This document shows, piece after piece, positions 5,814-6,567 of a DNA stretch of 6,567 nt (its first letter is position 1; every line of letters begins with the position of its first letter). This DNA is from Pseudomonadota bacterium (GTDB lineage Bacteria; Desulfobacterota; Desulfobulbia; Desulfobulbales; DAOVYS01). Below the pieces are notes generated by a model. The model was not told the origin of the DNA. It did no database searches and saw nothing but the letters and a program-made list of their open reading frames with translations. Made by a program: the position numbers and the translations under genes. The stretch spans positions 1 to 6,567 of the forward strand of contig DAOVYS010000153.1 of assembly GCA_030635485.1 (NCBI GenBank). Direction: 5' to 3'.

Positions 5814-5837
5814 CCGGGGGTAAGTTCTTGCCCCTGG
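5814..5837. repeat. Stem-loop in the DUF456/uppP intergenic region
   Basis: CCGGGGGTAAG and CTTGCCCCTGG fold into a stem of about 10-11 pairs with two G-T wobbles and a very small loop (2-4 bases). No T-run follows on either strand, so it is not a standard terminator. Nearby TATGCTTCGCGGTACG recalls the ACGCTTCGCTAACC core in the composite repeat near 1858, so this may be an eroded relative. Confidence 0.4.
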
Positions 5838-5887
5838 GTGAACGGTTATGCTTCGCGGTACGAGTGCTGCTGAATAGTTACTGGGGG

Positions 5888-5916
5888 TTTACATTTGACA
5901 AACCCTAACTTATAGT
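5888..5916 (+). promoter_or_regulatory. Sigma70-type promoter for uppP, possibly giving a leaderless mRNA
   Basis: TTTACA (5888-5893, five of six) and TATAGT (5911-5916, five of six) are separated by the optimal 17 bases. The predicted start, 6-8 bases after the -10, falls at about 5922-5924, on or next to the uppP ATG at 5924. The absence of any Shine-Dalgarno sequence before that ATG agrees with a leaderless message. An inverted repeat GGGTTT-N9-AAACCC (5885-5905) overlaps the -35 and could be an operator. Confidence 0.5.
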
Positions 5917-5923
5917 ACCGAAA

Positions 5924-6567
5924 ATGAATTTACTCAATGCAATTTTTTTGGGATTTTTACAGGGGGCTACTGAGTTTTTGCCGATTTCCAGTTCCGGTCA
6001 CCTGGTCATTGCAGAACACTTCCTGGGCGTTAAAGATGCCGGACTACCCTTTGACGTTTCTCTGCACATGGGAACCCTGTTTGCAATTCTTGTCTACTTT
6101 CGCCAAGACTTCCTCTCTATGGGAAAATCTCTTGTAACCCGTTCAAAAAATGACAAAGTGGTTCTGTTCCACCGGAGAATGAGCGGGTTCATCTGTGTCG
6201 CCTGCCTGCCCGCAGTCATCTCCGCACTTATGTTTGGGCATGCGGCTGAGACCTTTCTTCGCGATCCTTTAGTTGTTGCCGGCACCCTGTCAGGTGCAGG
6301 GCTTCTACTCCTTTTGTCCGAAAAAAGAGGGTCGCGAACCAGGGAGTTCCATTCCATCTCTCTGACGGATGCAATATTAATCGGCTTGTCTCAGGCCTTT
6401 GCCATAATCCCTGGCGTCTCCCGAAGCGGAATAACCATGACGGCCGGTCTGTTCAGAGGGCTTGACCGGCAGGCTGTGGCAAGATTTTCATTTCTCCTGT
6501 CAGCCCCTATTATTTTCGGGGCAGGTGTATACAATATTCCGGCCATCATAGGGCAGGGTCTTAAGCC
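5924..6567 (+). CDS. uppP: Undecaprenyl-diphosphatase UppP (BacA), 3' end outside window
   Basis: The first 214 codons are present of a family usually about 260-280 residues long, and the frame is open to the last base. The enzyme is an inner-membrane phosphatase that converts undecaprenyl diphosphate to undecaprenyl phosphate. This recycles the lipid carrier for peptidoglycan and other surface polymers, and overexpression gives bacitracin resistance. Signature 1 is QGATEFLPISSSGHL at 13-27, with Glu17 and His26. FDVSLHMGTL at 43-52 is the next conserved block. Signature 2 is PGVSRSGIT at 163-171, with Ser166 and Arg167, matching the catalytic Ser-Arg of the E. coli enzyme. Several hydrophobic segments are as expected. 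The ATG at 5924 is the only sensible start: an in-frame TAA lies at 5906-5908 with no start codon between. No ribosome binding site is visible; the promoter sits directly upstream. Confidence 0.95.
   Translation, partial: MNLLNAIFLGFLQGATEFLPISSSGHLVIAEHFLGVKDAGLPFDVSLHMGTLFAILVYFRQDFLSMGKSLVTRSKNDKVVLFHRRMSGFICVACLPAVISALMFGHAAETFLRDPLVVAGTLSGAGLLLLLSEKRGSRTREFHSISLTDAILIGLSQAFAIIPGVSRSGITMTAGLFRGLDRQAVARFSFLLSAPIIFGAGVYNIPAIIGQGLK

Noticed and set aside
5895..5900. Consensus TTGACA upstream of uppP as a -35 box
   Set aside because: It is only 10 bases from TATAGT. The TTTACA at 5888-5893 has the correct 17-base spacing, so I used that.
1..6567. CRISPR array, tRNA/rRNA, prophage or defence island
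   Set aside because: No regularly spaced repeats, cloverleaf-like segments, integrase, transposase or known defence domains were found on either strand.

Overview
The window looks like ordinary chromosome of a Gram-negative bacterium of intermediate GC content. The likeliest source is a Desulfobacterota (delta-proteobacterial) lineage. This is inferred from the receiver-GAF-kinase architecture, the FliK-like protein with a degenerate N-terminus, the DUF456 protein, and GGCGGGTTT-type dispersed palindromes between genes. No rRNA, tRNA or other phylogenetic marker is present, so the assignment is tentative.

Layout from left to right. (1) Positions 1-1758 hold the 3' part of a cytoplasmic receiver-GAF-histidine kinase gene whose beginning lies outside the window. 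(2) Positions 1759-1985 are a gene-free spacer filled with nested inverted repeats. These look like composite REP/MITE debris, and the outermost repeat supplies the kinase stop codon. (3) A FliK-like protein (flagellar hook-length control) lies on + at 1986-3092, with no other flagellar gene in view. (4) A 14-helix DHA2-type MFS exporter lies on - at 3122-4561, convergent with the fliK-like gene. (5) A divergent control region at 4562-4752 carries a perfect 17-bp palindrome, a second copy of the 15-bp repeat found at the kinase stop, and a tandemly duplicated ribosome binding site. (6) A secreted or membrane-anchored TlpA/ResA-type thiol-disulfide oxidoreductase lies on + at 4753-5256. (7) A DUF456 membrane protein lies on - at 5283-5768. 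(8) A divergent region at 5769-5923 contains a hairpin and a good sigma70-type promoter placed so close to the next ATG that a leaderless transcript is plausible. (9) The first 214 codons of uppP/bacA (undecaprenyl-diphosphatase) run off the right edge at 5924-6567.

The genes do not form one operon, because strand changes at almost every boundary (+ + - + - +). The set reads as independent housekeeping and accessory functions: signalling, a flagellar-type protein, drug efflux, envelope thiol chemistry, an unknown membrane protein, and lipid-carrier recycling. I see no defence system, CRISPR array, prophage or transposase, and no convincing new multi-gene system. The most interesting items are the composite repeat at 1747-1964 with its outlier copy at 4708-4722, the kinase H-box that lacks the acidic residue after its histidine, and the candidate leaderless uppP promoter.
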